A DNA stretch of 64,000 bases from Dokdonia sp. 4H-3-7-5 (GCF_000212355.1 NC_015496.1:1364001-1428000), one strand, 5' to 3'. Positions 43,923-53,196 are shown, counted from the first letter of the stretch. Made by a program: numbers and translations. The notes: generated by a model not told the origin, from the letters alone.

Positions 43923-45141
43923 GTTCGCATACATCTTTATTGTAAGCTGTTTCTTGACATTATTTATGTCACAGGCAGCTCTTGGGCAGTCTGCAAAGCA
44001 AAGACAGTTAGAACAGCGCAGAGAGGCTCTTAAAAAGGAAATGCAGCAGTTGCAACGCTTGCGCGAAACAAATAAAAAGAAAGAGGTTTCTATCCTCACA
44101 CAAGTAGAAGATCTTGATACAAAAATTAGACTGCGTTCAGATCTTATAAAAGTTACTAATAGTCAGGCTAATTTACTTACTCGAGAGATTAATGAAAACC
44201 TCGAGAAAATGGAAAACTTACGTAAGGAACTTGCCATTCTCAAGGAGGATTATAGTGATATGATTCGTAAGTCTTATAAAAGCAAGAGTGGTCAAAGTAA
44301 GATTATGTTTCTCTTATCTAGTGAGAGTTTTAAGCAAGCATATAAGCGTACGCAATACATGAAGCAGTATGCAAATTACCGAAAGAAACAAGGCTTGCAG
44401 ATTAAGGAGCGCACCACACTCATTCAAGAAACAAACAAGAAGCTAGTGAAACAAAAAGGCGATAAGGAAGCACTTATTGCAGAAAATAGAATTGCTAGAA
44501 GAGAGCTTGATAAAGAGAAAGAACGTCAAGACGAACTTGTAAAAGAGATTCGTAAAAAATCAAGTAGCTACATTGCCCAGATTAAAACAAAACAACAAGA
44601 GGCAGATCGTATAGACAGACAAATAGATAAACTCATTGCAGATGCTATTGCAGCGAGTAATAAAAAAGCCGGAAAGTCGGCTAGCAGTAAGACATTTGCT
44701 ATGACTCCTGCAGAGGTTGCGCTTGCTAAAGAATTTTCTGGAAATAAAGGTAGATTAATATGGCCAGTAGTGCGAGGTAGAGTGACGCGTCGCTTTGGTA
44801 AATCTGCACACCCTACGCTTCCAGGAATTACACTTACTAATAGTGGTGTAGATATCGAGACAGATCCAGATGCAGCTGTGAGAGCTGTGTTTGCAGGAGA
44901 GGTTACTCAGATACAAGATATGCAAGGAGGTACTATCACTGTTTTTATACGTCATGGAGATTACCTCACTGTCTATACAAATCTTAAGAGCATTAAGGTG
45001 AAACAAGGAGATAAGATTTCTTTTAAACAGGAGATAGGTCAGGTAACGCGCAACGCTTTTAGTGGCAAGAGTATTCTTAAATTTTCGGTGCGTAAAAATA
45101 CGTCAAAGCTTAATCCAGCAGACTGGGTACTTAATATGTAA
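43909..45141 (+). CDS. EnvC-like murein hydrolase activator (degenerate M23)
   Basis: 410 residues: signal peptide ending QAALGQS, long coiled coil (about 25-260), then a LytM/M23 domain (GRVTRRFGKSAHPTLPGITLTNSGVDI ... FIRHGDYLTVYTNL). The zinc ligands are incomplete: NSGVD replaces the usual HxGxD. It therefore is probably an activator of amidases in cell separation like EnvC, not an enzyme. Confidence 0.85.
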   Translation: MQKNKFAYIFIVSCFLTLFMSQAALGQSAKQRQLEQRREALKKEMQQLQRLRETNKKKEVSILTQVEDLDTKIRLRSDLIKVTNSQANLLTREINENLEKMENLRKELAILKEDYSDMIRKSYKSKSGQSKIMFLLSSESFKQAYKRTQYMKQYANYRKKQGLQIKERTTLIQETNKKLVKQKGDKEALIAENRIARRELDKEKERQDELVKEIRKKSSSYIAQIKTKQQEADRIDRQIDKLIADAIAASNKKAGKSASSKTFAMTPAEVALAKEFSGNKGRLIWPVVRGRVTRRFGKSAHPTLPGITLTNSGVDIETDPDAAVRAVFAGEVTQIQDMQGGTITVFIRHGDYLTVYTNLKSIKVKQGDKISFKQEIGQVTRNAFSGKSILKFSVRKNTSKLNPADWVLNM

Positions 45142-45153
45142 TGTTCTTTTTGT

Positions 45154-45167
45154 GCTTTCGCGAAAGC
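45154..45167. repeat. Dispersed palindrome copy, 14 bp, intergenic
   Basis: gctttcgcgaaagc, then gta as in the long form, 12 bp after a stop. Confidence 0.9.
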
Positions 45168-45286
45168 GTACTTGAAATTCTACATCTGAGTAACTTTAGC
45201 ACAACCATAACACTTTTTAATATTCTCTTATAACAAGAAGGCTCTCATTATAAGTAGCTTAGTGGTGAACTTAAAAAAAGAAGATT

Positions 45287-45472
45287 ATGAACAGCACAGA
45301 ACTAGAAGGAAAGTGGAATCAAGTAAAAGGAGATTTCAAACAGAAATACGGAAAGCACTTTGACGACGATGAGACATTTGCAGATGGAAAATTTGACGAA
45401 GTTGTAGGTCGCATCCAAGAAAAAACTGGAAAAACCAAAGAAGCTATTAAAGAAGAAGTAGAAAAGTGGTAA
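45287..45472 (+). CDS. CsbD-family stress protein
   Basis: 61 residues, MNSTELEGKWNQVKGDFKQKYGKHFDDDETFADGKFDEVVGRIQEKTGK, the complete CsbD pattern. Small soluble, charged; induced by stress in other bacteria. The upstream region has a weak TAACTTTA box at 45191 with TTG 16 bp earlier. Confidence 0.9.
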   Translation: MNSTELEGKWNQVKGDFKQKYGKHFDDDETFADGKFDEVVGRIQEKTGKTKEAIKEEVEKW

Positions 45473-45487
45473 TAGTAAACCACAAGT

Positions 45488-45521
45488 ATAAAAAAAGCCT
45501 CCAATTGGAGGCTTTTTTTAT
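45488..45521. terminator. Bidirectional terminator
   Basis: 34-bp perfect palindrome, core aaaaaagcctccaattgg, with A and T runs on both sides, between convergent csbD-like and thioesterase genes. Confidence 0.93.
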
Positions 45522-45522
45522 G

Positions 45523-46032
45523 TTATATAAATAAAGCTTTAAGCTCTGTTGCATCTTCTGGTTTCATTTTACCAGCCAGCACAAGAGATAATTGCTTACG
45601 TCGCAGTGCAGCGTCATATCGTTTCTTCTCAAGATCAGACTCTGGAATTACTTGTGGTACTAGAACTGGAATTCCTTGCTCATCTACGGCGACAAAGGTG
45701 TAAATTGCTTCATTTGCCTGTGATTTTAAGCCGCTCTCACGGTCTTCTATCCACACATCAATCACTATCTCCATAGAGGTCCTAAAGGCGCGAGAAATCT
45801 TTGCTTCTACAGTTACTACACTTCCTAAGGGAACCATGCGGTTAAAGGCTACGTGGTTTACAGATGCAGTTACTACAATACGACGTGAGTGTCGTCTTGC
45901 AGCAATACTTGCAGCTCTATCCATACGAGCGAGTAACTCACCTCCAAAGAGATTACCCAAAGGGTTAGTCTCACTAGGTAGGACTAAATCTGTTAGTGTT
46001 GTTTTTGAATCAGTAGGCGTACGTGCTTCCAT
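45523..46032 (-). CDS. Acyl-CoA thioesterase (hotdog fold)
   Basis: 169 residues: TNPLGNLFGGELLARMDRAASIAARRHSRRIVVTASVNHVAFNRMVPLGSVVTVEAKI, the N-x-x-G-N-x-x-G-G-x-x-x-x-x-x-D pattern of YciA/BACH-type acyl-CoA hydrolases. Hydrolyses acyl-CoA; chain preference unknown. Confidence 0.88.
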   Translation of the reverse strand: MEARTPTDSKTTLTDLVLPSETNPLGNLFGGELLARMDRAASIAARRHSRRIVVTASVNHVAFNRMVPLGSVVTVEAKISRAFRTSMEIVIDVWIEDRESGLKSQANEAIYTFVAVDEQGIPVLVPQVIPESDLEKKRYDAALRRKQLSLVLAGKMKPEDATELKALFI

Positions 46033-46099
46033 TACATTTCAATTTTGGCGCAAAGGTACGTCAAACTCGAAAGGTGAAAAATGAAAATCTAATAAAGGA

Positions 46100-47035
46100 T
46101 TATTCCATTTCTTGCACAAGAAGCCATGCTTCTTTGTTATCCGTACTGCGTATAGACTTTAACGCGGCCAGTGCTTCTTGAGAGTCTATATAGCTTCCAT
46201 ATACTACTTGATGAAGACCATATTTATTAGTCCCTATCTTGCGAGCTTTAAAGCCTTGTTCTGTAAGTTGGTCCACACGTGTTTGTGCATTTTCTTCCAT
46301 ACGGAAAGCTCCCGCAACAATGTGATAGCTTCCTACAGGCTTAGTAAGCGATAGCTTAATCGCTGGTAGCGGATTAGGTATTTCAAAAGTAGCTTCTTGA
46401 ATTTTATCTTCTAGTTGCTCCTTTGCCTCTTGATGAGAAACATAGTTATGCTGCTCTACATCTTTTACATAGTTAAATCCTACAGCGCCTATAAGTCCAA
46501 AAGCTATTACAGCCGCAGCTGCATATTTCACCCATGAGCTCGCTGCCTTGCGTTCTGGGGTAAAAGCTATAGGAGTTGTACTTTCTAGAGCAGTAACTTC
46601 TTCTTTGTAAACTTCTCTTAAAATCTCTGGAGAGGTAAATGAAGAAAGACCAAAAGAATCTGTAAGATAATTAAGGTGGTATGATGGCTCAAACTGTAAC
46701 CTGCTTTCTGCATCTAGAGAAAGTGTCCCTATGTTTGATAGTGTCTGTGCTTCTCCCTTGTGAAGACCGTCAAAAAGAAAACGCACGTATGATTTAATAC
46801 GAGTACTCGCTTCCTCATGAGGTATCATCTCAGTTTTAGAAATATAATTTGCTAGCAATCCATCGCTATCTGTAAGTTGCGCGTTAAAAGAAAGTTTCTT
46901 CTTAGGCGGGTAGAAGGCATGGGTTGTTGAGTGAATCTGTGCACTCTGGATTTGAGTCAAAAACGCCCCAAAACCAGGTAATATCACACATTCATATCTA
47001 TATAATAAATCGCTTATGTACTGATCTAACTGCAT
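46100..47035 (-). CDS. SPOR-domain cell-division protein with N-terminal HU-CCDC81 domain
   Basis: 311 residues: HU-CCDC81-type N terminus (MQLDQYISDLLYRYECVILPGFGAFLT), one membrane helix (YAAAAVIAFGLIGAVGFNYV) at about 170-190, and a C-terminal SPOR domain (YHIVAGAFRMEENAQTRVDQL ... LHQVVYGSY) that binds denuded septal peptidoglycan. Likely division-site protein. Confidence 0.82.
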   Translation of the reverse strand: MQLDQYISDLLYRYECVILPGFGAFLTQIQSAQIHSTTHAFYPPKKKLSFNAQLTDSDGLLANYISKTEMIPHEEASTRIKSYVRFLFDGLHKGEAQTLSNIGTLSLDAESRLQFEPSYHLNYLTDSFGLSSFTSPEILREVYKEEVTALESTTPIAFTPERKAASSWVKYAAAAVIAFGLIGAVGFNYVKDVEQHNYVSHQEAKEQLEDKIQEATFEIPNPLPAIKLSLTKPVGSYHIVAGAFRMEENAQTRVDQLTEQGFKARKIGTNKYGLHQVVYGSYIDSQEALAALKSIRSTDNKEAWLLVQEME

Positions 47036-47136
47036 AATTCAAAATTAATCAAAATGCATAGCCCTCCAAGATTTAGTGATTTATTTTATTAACAGATATA
47101 ATAGTTGTTACTTAGTTGTCTTAAAATCAACAGTTA

Positions 47137-48240
47137 ATGTCCGAAAAAGAATTACTTTCCTTGCTTGCATTACAGCATACCCCTAATCTAGGTGATGGGA
47201 CCATCAAGAAATTAATACAACAATTTGGGAGTGCAGAGGAGGTACTAAAACAGCCTAAAACCACGCTTCTCAAAATTGATGGGATAGGAAATCATAAACT
47301 CAGCGCCTTTGGTGAGGAGAAATATTACGCTTTCGCGAAAGAAGAACTTTCCTTCATACAGTCTAATGATATTAAGGCAACTACCTACACAGATCCAGAC
47401 TATCCACAGCGGTTGAAATATTGTATAGATGGACCTGTTGTGCTCTTTTCTCGAGGAAACATTAACTGGAATAATCCGCGAATCATTAGTATTGTGGGCA
47501 CTCGTAAGATTACCACTTATGGTGAGCATTTCTTAAAAAAATTCATCAAAGAGATAGCTCCGCTTAATCCGCTTATTATTTCTGGTTTTGCTTATGGAGT
47601 AGATATTACAGCTCATAAAGCGTGTATTGACAACGGTTTACAAAATATAGGCGTACTTGCTCACGGCCTTAATCAAGTGTACCCTAAAGTACATAGTAAG
47701 TATATGAGCGGAGTAGAAGCAAACGGTGGTTTTGTTACAGATTTCTGGAGTCGTAGTAGTTTTGTGCATACTAACTTCTTGCAGCGCAATCGGATTATAG
47801 CTGGTCTCTCTGAGGCTACTATTGTGATTGAATCTGCAGAGAAAGGAGGATCACTCGTAACTGCAGATTTTGCAAATGGCTATAATCGTGATGTTTTTGC
47901 GGTACCTGGACGTGCAGACGATAAGCAAAGTTTAGGATGCAACAATCTCATCAAACAGCAACGGGCAAATCTCATGACAAGCGCAGCCGACCTTGTGTAT
48001 ATTCTCAACTGGAAACTAGAAGAAGAGCAGCAGCCAGCCGTTCAAAAACAACTTTTTGTAGAACTTACAGATGAAGAAAAGGTCGTTTGGCGATTCCTTA
48101 ACGAGAATGGAAAGGAGCTTATGGATATTATTGCTCTTAACTGCAAGCTACCCACTTTTAAAATCGCGAGCATATTATTGCAGATGGAACTTAAAGGAGT
48201 GGTAAGACCTTTACCTGGGAAGTTGTTTGAGTTGACGTAA
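47137..48240 (+). CDS. dprA: DNA-protecting protein DprA
   Basis: 367 residues: N-terminal HhH-like region (LGDGTIKKLIQQFGSAEEVLK), Rossmann-like core ISIVGTRKITTYG, IISGFAYGVDITAHKACI, ESAEKGGSLVTADFANGYNRDVFAVPG and GCNNLIKQQRANL, and a winged-helix C terminus. Loads RecA on ssDNA in natural transformation. A partial palindrome copy (47328-47341) reads YAFAKEE. Confidence 0.95.
   Translation: MSEKELLSLLALQHTPNLGDGTIKKLIQQFGSAEEVLKQPKTTLLKIDGIGNHKLSAFGEEKYYAFAKEELSFIQSNDIKATTYTDPDYPQRLKYCIDGPVVLFSRGNINWNNPRIISIVGTRKITTYGEHFLKKFIKEIAPLNPLIISGFAYGVDITAHKACIDNGLQNIGVLAHGLNQVYPKVHSKYMSGVEANGGFVTDFWSRSSFVHTNFLQRNRIIAGLSEATIVIESAEKGGSLVTADFANGYNRDVFAVPGRADDKQSLGCNNLIKQQRANLMTSAADLVYILNWKLEEEQQPAVQKQLFVELTDEEKVVWRFLNENGKELMDIIALNCKLPTFKIASILLQMELKGVVRPLPGKLFELT
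47328..47341. repeat. Dispersed palindrome copy, right arm reduced, in dprA
   Basis: cgctttcgcgaaag; read AFAK. Confidence 0.85.
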
Positions 48241-48336
48241 TCCTTGAAATATTTTAAGAGGTTTGGTTATGAGTTAGTTGCTCTCATCGTAAGTGAGTAC
48301 TTTATATATAATGCACTTATAAGAGGTTGAGAACAT

Positions 48337-48349
48337 TTTCGCGAAAGCG
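48337..48349. repeat. Dispersed palindrome copy, left arm reduced, intergenic
   Basis: tttcgcgaaagcg between dprA and the next gene. Confidence 0.8.
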
Positions 48350-48385
48350 AAATTAAAACACAACCATCTAATAATTAGTTGTTTA

Positions 48386-48393
48386 TATTTTTG
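48386..48393 (+). promoter_or_regulatory. Candidate -7 box
   Basis: tatttttg fits TAnnTTTG, 44 bp before the next ATG; no clear -33 TTG. Confidence 0.3.
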
Positions 48394-48437
48394 GCACGCC
48401 GTTTGAATACTGTTAAGGGAATCAAAAAACAAACAGT

Positions 48438-49400
48438 ATGAAAACGATCAAAAAATTATTTGCAGTAGCGCTTATCGCAGCTCTATTTACTTCTTGTTAT
48501 ACAGAAGAGATCGTAGTAGTAGATCCTTATGTTGAAGTAAATAGTGGACCTTCACTTAACCAAGTGTTGAGTCAGTATGAAATATTTTATGTAGATATTG
48601 ATGCATCTTCCGGTAATCTTGCCGTACCATTTTTACAAAAGGCATTCACAGTATCCTTTAGAAACGGAACCATCTTTGCAAACAATAACTTATCTGGTCT
48701 AGGTCAGAATGGTGGAGGATTTGGTATTGATGTGGGAGCTTATGACACCTTTGGGTATGAGCTAGATGCTTATCATGATCTAGATGGAGATTATTCTTTT
48801 GATGTGCGTGTATTATCTGGTAATGAGATAGAGTTATTTCACCCGTCTACAGGAGCAGTTTATATCCTTGTAGGATATCAAAGAAGCACTTTTGACTATG
48901 ACTTGGTTTTCTATAATAATATCCACTACTTCTTACAAGAATTTGAAGCTTGGGAAAAAATCTACACCAGTGAAGAAGGAGAAATAAATCCTTTTGATAA
49001 TGAGAATTTCTTACAGTTTTTACCTGCGGGGGTTTCTGGCAACTTTAGAAGCTCTGAAGATGGTAGTGGTACATCTATAAATAATATCTTTTGGGATTAT
49101 GATGGTATCTACGATGTAAATGATGTGCCTGGAGATTTCTACTTAAAGACTTTAACATTAGATTATAATTTTCCAGACAATGAGTTCTTTGACCTTACCG
49201 TTATTGATGATGAAACGATAGAGCTGTTTCAAGTAAATACAGGAACTACATACCAGTTTAGAGGTAGAGGGTATATCCAGTTTAGAACAGCAACAGATGG
49301 AAAGAGTAAAAATGCGCCGAAACTTCGTAAGAAAACGGCAGACATTAAAGCAGAAATAAAAGCGCTTACCGCAAAGAAGGCAGCAGCGCTTAAAAAGTAA
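48438..49400 (+). CDS. Lipoprotein with two repeated beta domains
   Basis: 320 residues. Lipoprotein signal MKTIKKLFAVALIAALFTSC (C20). Two halves resemble each other: each ends in a strand pattern IELF-x4-TG-x-x-Y (IELFHPSTGAVYILVGY and IELFQVNTGTTYQFRGR). The C-terminal 45 residues are a Lys/Ala-rich basic tail. No family recognised. Followed by a strong terminator, so probably monocistronic and well expressed. Confidence 0.65.
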   Translation: MKTIKKLFAVALIAALFTSCYTEEIVVVDPYVEVNSGPSLNQVLSQYEIFYVDIDASSGNLAVPFLQKAFTVSFRNGTIFANNNLSGLGQNGGGFGIDVGAYDTFGYELDAYHDLDGDYSFDVRVLSGNEIELFHPSTGAVYILVGYQRSTFDYDLVFYNNIHYFLQEFEAWEKIYTSEEGEINPFDNENFLQFLPAGVSGNFRSSEDGSGTSINNIFWDYDGIYDVNDVPGDFYLKTLTLDYNFPDNEFFDLTVIDDETIELFQVNTGTTYQFRGRGYIQFRTATDGKSKNAPKLRKKTADIKAEIKALTAKKAAALKK

Positions 49401-49459
49401 TAATTACCGCACTAGCTACGGCAGTGTGATTCAAAAATTTTTGGTTGGTTATTTAGTTG

Positions 49460-49507
49460 GAGAATCCTTACCTAAGTGTTACTTAGTGTGAGGATTCTCT
49501 TTTTTTG
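49460..49507 (+). terminator. Intrinsic terminator with nested hairpin
   Basis: Outer 9-bp stem gagaatcct / aggattctc enclosing an inner ctaagt / acttag stem, followed by eight T. Confidence 0.88.
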
Positions 49508-49679
49508 GGAAGTGGCTCATGTGAATGAGATTTTACAAAAACATAGATAATCTACCTAAATGTTAGGTAAGGGTTAATATATGTTGAGATTTACTAAAGT
49601 CATCATAACAATAGATTGATAAGTCTAGCTTTTTTGTAACTTCCGTACTCAATAAAAACACTAACTAAATATTATAATT

Positions 49680-50180
49680 ATGGGATTATTTTCATTCATT
49701 AAAAATGCAGGAGCAAAAGTTTTTGGAATAGGAAAAACAGATGCAGAAGAAGCAGCCGAAAAAGCAGCAGTAGCCGAAGAAAAAATTGCAATGGCAAATG
49801 CTAAAGCAGCAAGTAACATGGCAGAAACAATTAATGACTTAGGTCTTGATGTTGACAACCTTGATATTTCAATAGATGGAGATGTTGCTGTAGTTACTGG
49901 AAGCGCGCATGATCAAGCAACTAAAGAAAAGGTAATCCTTGTAGTAGGAAACTCTACAGGTATTGCAACGGTAGATGATAGACTTACAGTAGAGAATCCA
50001 GAGCCAGAAGCTCGTTTTTATACAGTTGAAAAAGGAGATTCTTTAAGCAAGATCTCAAAAGAGATGTACGGAGACCCAATGAAGTACCCACAAATCTTTG
50101 AAGCAAACAAGCCTATGCTTAAGGATGTAGATAAGATTTATCCAGGTCAAGTATTACGTATTCCTCACTTAGAGAAATAA
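49680..50180 (+). CDS. BON- and LysM-domain protein (Kbp/YgaU-like)
   Basis: 166 residues: MGLFSFIKNAGAKVFGIGKTDAEEAAEKAA, BON domain at about 45-105 (NDLGLDVDNLDISIDGDVAVVTGSA) and LysM at about 112-164 (FYTVEKGDSLSKISKEMYGDPMKYPQIFEAN). E. coli Kbp binds potassium in the cytoplasm. There is no signal peptide here either. Confidence 0.9.
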   Translation: MGLFSFIKNAGAKVFGIGKTDAEEAAEKAAVAEEKIAMANAKAASNMAETINDLGLDVDNLDISIDGDVAVVTGSAHDQATKEKVILVVGNSTGIATVDDRLTVENPEPEARFYTVEKGDSLSKISKEMYGDPMKYPQIFEANKPMLKDVDKIYPGQVLRIPHLEK

Positions 50181-50213
50181 AAGAAAGCGCTCAAGCGCGA
50201 TTATAGACTAATT

Positions 50214-50262
50214 AAAAGAACAAATATGAAGGACGATAGTCTGGAATGTTTGTTCTTTTTTT
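50214..50262 (+). terminator. Intrinsic terminator
   Basis: 11-bp stem aaaagaacaaa / tttgttctttt with T run; also usable on the opposite strand for the convergent gene. Confidence 0.85.
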
Positions 50263-50273
50263 ATGTGTAGTAA

Positions 50274-50603
50274 TTAAGATAGCTGACTAAAAACATCCAA
50301 AACTTCTTTAGAAAGGTTCATTAAGAAAAATAGCCAGAAAATAACGGCTATAATTACAAAAACGCGAGCCTTAGCGAGCTTAGGGCTATGAGGTTCCTTT
50401 CTAGCTTTGAGATATTTGATGATAGTAAGTATACTAGATGCAATAAATAAGGCAACCGTAAATCCTAAGAGAAAATCAGGTAAATCATTGTCTGAAGCTT
50501 TTATGCGTTTTAAAGCGAGGTGTACAAGAAATGAAATAACCATCAAGATACCGTAGTAGGTCGCTTCTTTACTATTTTGATGTGTCAAATCCCGTTTAGA
50601 CAT
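50274..50603 (-). CDS. Small three-helix membrane protein
   Basis: 109 residues with helices YYGILMVISFLVHLAL, FLLGFTVALFIASSILTIIKYL and VFVIIAVIFWLFFLMNL. Resembles DUF6095-type flavobacterial proteins next to nadD (memory only). Function unknown. 11 bp after nadD in the same direction. Confidence 0.6.
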   Translation of the reverse strand: MSKRDLTHQNSKEATYYGILMVISFLVHLALKRIKASDNDLPDFLLGFTVALFIASSILTIIKYLKARKEPHSPKLAKARVFVIIAVIFWLFFLMNLSKEVLDVFSQLS

Positions 50604-50614
50604 ACTACTATTAC

Positions 50615-51193
50615 CTATTTATAAAAGTTCATTTGATCGATATAGGTATGTACCTCAGGTGGTAATAAAGGTCTTATGTTTTTACCATCCTTAATAGCCT
50701 TACGAATCATTGTAGAAGAGATTTCCATGATAGGAGCATCTACTTTGTGAATCTTTAAATGGTTGTCAAACTGTGTTTCAACCGTGCCTTCAGAGATTCT
50801 AGGGTATACGTAAATGTCGTGACGCTCAAGAATCACCTCGTAGTTTTTCCACTTATGAAGACTTTTAAGATTGTCTTCCCCCATGATTAAGCAAAACTCG
50901 TGCTTAGGATACTTTTCTTCCAGATGAGCTAGTGTGTTTACCGTATAGTTAGGTTGCGGTAAATTGAATTCAATATTGCTTGGCTCTATTTTGTCATAGG
51001 TTTCAAGAGCTTCTAAAACCATCTGATAACGGTGATTGTTATCTAGTAAGCTACTCTTTTTCTTAAACGGATTGTGTGGCGTGATGACCATCCAGATTTT
51101 ATCTAGGTCGCTATACTCTGCCATGTGATTTGCAATCGCAAGATGCCCTACGTGAATAGGATTAAATGTTCCGAAGTAGAGACCTATTTTCAA
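50615..51193 (-). CDS. nadD: Nicotinate-nucleotide adenylyltransferase
   Basis: 192 residues: LYFGTFNPIHVGHLAIANHM (HxGH), MVITPHNPFKKKSSLLDNNHRYQM and ISSTMIRKAI. Forms NaAD from NaMN and ATP. Confidence 0.95.
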   Translation of the reverse strand: MKIGLYFGTFNPIHVGHLAIANHMAEYSDLDKIWMVITPHNPFKKKSSLLDNNHRYQMVLEALETYDKIEPSNIEFNLPQPNYTVNTLAHLEEKYPKHEFCLIMGEDNLKSLHKWKNYEVILERHDIYVYPRISEGTVETQFDNHLKIHKVDAPIMEISSTMIRKAIKDGKNIRPLLPPEVHTYIDQMNFYK

Positions 51194-51211
51194 TGGAGTA
51201 GTATTTAAAAA

Positions 51212-51556
51212 TTATTTCTTGCTTAGAGGATTTGCATCAAATGTGATACCGTCCCATCCGTACTGCATGAAGTTTCTAATGTTTTGATGATCTGTGCCGT
51301 TTGGATTGCTCAAAACATCTTCTCTGTAATATGCGCCAAAACAGTGTAGTGTGTCACTTTTATTCAATCTTTGATCTTTTGCAAAACCAAATAACTTGCA
51401 AGAGCCATTGCTCTCACCGCTTTCATTACGAATGTCTCCATTTGTAAAGGAGCTAGGCGTAAAAGTATATAGTGACTCTATAATCGCCATGGTATCTGTA
51501 AACTCAATCTCGCTTGGTCTAGTAGCAAGTTTGGTTTTAAAATCTTGTAATGTCAT
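51212..51556 (-). CDS. HopJ-family protein
   Basis: 114 residues, matching HopJ type III effector family over its whole length: YTFTPSSFTNGDIRNESGESNGSCKLFGFAKDQRL and HCFGAYYREDVLSNPNGTDHQNIRNFMQYGWDGITF. The family name comes from a plant pathogen, yet members are common in free-living bacteria that have no type III system. It has no secretion signal here and lies between nadD and gmk. Role unknown. Confidence 0.85.
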   Translation of the reverse strand: MTLQDFKTKLATRPSEIEFTDTMAIIESLYTFTPSSFTNGDIRNESGESNGSCKLFGFAKDQRLNKSDTLHCFGAYYREDVLSNPNGTDHQNIRNFMQYGWDGITFDANPLSKK

Positions 51557-51563
51557 CTCTATG

Positions 51564-52163
51564 TTATTTTACAAAATCAGTAACAAGTGTTACTGCCTCG
51601 CTAAGTGCTTTGTCTAGATTGTCATTAAGGATGATATAATCAAACTGTGGTGCCGTAGCGAGCTCTACAGAAGCTTTTGCGATGCGCATGTTGATCTTAT
51701 CCTCACTCTCTGTGCTACGCTTCTTGAGGCGTATTTTAAGCTCGTCTACACTAGGTGGTTTCACAAACACAGCAAGTGTTTTATCTGGAAATTTCTTTTT
51801 GATACGTAAACCTCCCACTACATCAATATCAAAAATCACATGTTTGCCCATGGCCCAGATACGTTGTACCTCGCTCCACAATGTTCCATAGAAGTTATCA
51901 CGGTATACTTCTTCCCACTCTAGAAAGTCGTCGGCCTTGATGTGATTTTTAAATTCTTTCAGATCTATAAAATAATAGTCCTTCCCATTTTTTTCTTCTC
52001 CACGAGACTCACGACTCGTTGCAGAGATACTAAACTCAAGGTTTAATTCTTCTTGTGCTAGAAGGTGTCTTACTATCGTTGTTTTTCCGCTTCCTGAAGG
52101 TGCCGAAAATACGATGAGCTTTCCTTGATGATCACTATTATTATCTTCTGGTTGCTTTGCCAT
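51564..52163 (-). CDS. gmk: Guanylate kinase
   Basis: 199 residues: P-loop FSAPSGSGKTTIVRHLL, SATSRESRGEEKNGKDYYFI, GTLWSEV and VIFDIDVVGGLRIKK. Phosphorylates GMP to GDP. Its start overlaps the last base of yicC. Confidence 0.96.
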   Translation of the reverse strand: MAKQPEDNNSDHQGKLIVFSAPSGSGKTTIVRHLLAQEELNLEFSISATSRESRGEEKNGKDYYFIDLKEFKNHIKADDFLEWEEVYRDNFYGTLWSEVQRIWAMGKHVIFDIDVVGGLRIKKKFPDKTLAVFVKPPSVDELKIRLKKRSTESEDKINMRIAKASVELATAPQFDYIILNDNLDKALSEAVTLVTDFVK

Positions 52164-53026
52164 TAGAGTACATTTAAAACTTGCTCCTTTATTTTTTCTA
52201 GTTCGTCTTTCATTTGCACTACCAACTGCTGCATCGGTGCATAGTTAGACTTAGATCCAACGGTATTAATCTCACGACCTATTTCTTGGCCTATAAAGCC
52301 AAGTTTCTTACCGTTAGAATCATCAGATTCTAGTGCTTCTGTAAAGTAATCTAGGTGATTCTTTAAGCGAACTTTTTCCTCAGTAATGTCATATTTCTCT
52401 AGGTAATAGATAAGCTCTTGCTCAAAGCGATTCTCATCTACATTTACTTTAAGATCAGAAACAGCTTTTTCAAGCCTTACTTTTACATCACTCAGTCTAT
52501 CTACATCAAGTATAATAACCTCCTCCAGCAAGCGCTGTAGGTTTGCAATACGTAGTTCAAACTCTGCTTTAAGAGAGTTTCCTTCGTCTAGACGGTATTT
52601 ATTTATTTCTTTAAGTGCTTCCTCTAAATTTGATACAATCGATGTGTACTCATTTTCATCTAGCTCTTCACGTTCCGTTTTTAAAGCATCAGGAAGGCGC
52701 ATTGCCATTTTAAGAAGTTCTGTCTCACTAGGGTTACCACTCACAGCATCAGAGAGCTGAGCCATATAAGCGTTTACCACCGTTCCATTAATCACAGTGT
52801 TGGTGTTTTCTCCAGTACTTTCTACATACAGACCTACATCAATCTTACCACGCTCGAGTGCTTTTGCAACCATATTGCGCAAGGCAAGTTCTTTCTCACG
52901 ATAGGTAGAAGGTATACGAGCATTGAGATCTAGATTTTTGCTGTTAAGCGATTTGATCTCTATTGTAATTTTTTTTCCAGGAAGTTGTAGTACACTTTTC
53001 CCAAAACCTGTCATCGATTTTATCAT
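52163..53026 (-). CDS. yicC: YicC-family protein
   Basis: 287 residues: MIKSMTGFGKS at the start and the C-terminal EGKKLGFIGQEIGREINTVGSKSN-like stretch (GKKLGFIGQEIGREINT). YicC has been linked to RNA endonuclease activity or RNA decay in E. coli. Usual operon with gmk. Confidence 0.92.
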   Translation of the reverse strand: MIKSMTGFGKSVLQLPGKKITIEIKSLNSKNLDLNARIPSTYREKELALRNMVAKALERGKIDVGLYVESTGENTNTVINGTVVNAYMAQLSDAVSGNPSETELLKMAMRLPDALKTEREELDENEYTSIVSNLEEALKEINKYRLDEGNSLKAEFELRIANLQRLLEEVIILDVDRLSDVKVRLEKAVSDLKVNVDENRFEQELIYYLEKYDITEEKVRLKNHLDYFTEALESDDSNGKKLGFIGQEIGREINTVGSKSNYAPMQQLVVQMKDELEKIKEQVLNVL

Positions 53027-53073
53027 TTGGCAAAGATAAAGGTTCAGTTATTAATTATGAATGGGGTTTGTAC

Positions 53074-53087
53074 GCTTTCGCGAAAGC
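53074..53087. repeat. Dispersed palindrome copy, 14 bp, intergenic
   Basis: gctttcgcgaaagc with tac in front; 103 bp from the next copy. Confidence 0.9.
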
Positions 53088-53175
53088 ATAATTGTATTAC
53101 CATAATCTTGTAATTAAAAGCATTTAAGTTGTACTTAAAAACAATCCTTCAAGAGTCTGGTGAATGCAATCAAAT

Positions 53176-53188
53176 TTTCGCGAAAGCG
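53176..53188. repeat. Dispersed palindrome copy, left arm reduced, intergenic
   Basis: tttcgcgaaagcg just after the small membrane protein gene; pair with 53074-53087. Confidence 0.8.
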
Positions 53189-53196
53189 AGACAATG

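Noticed and set aside
51212-51556. HopJ-like gene as a real type III effector
   Set aside because: No type III genes are in the window and the gene sits in a housekeeping operon; the name reflects family history.
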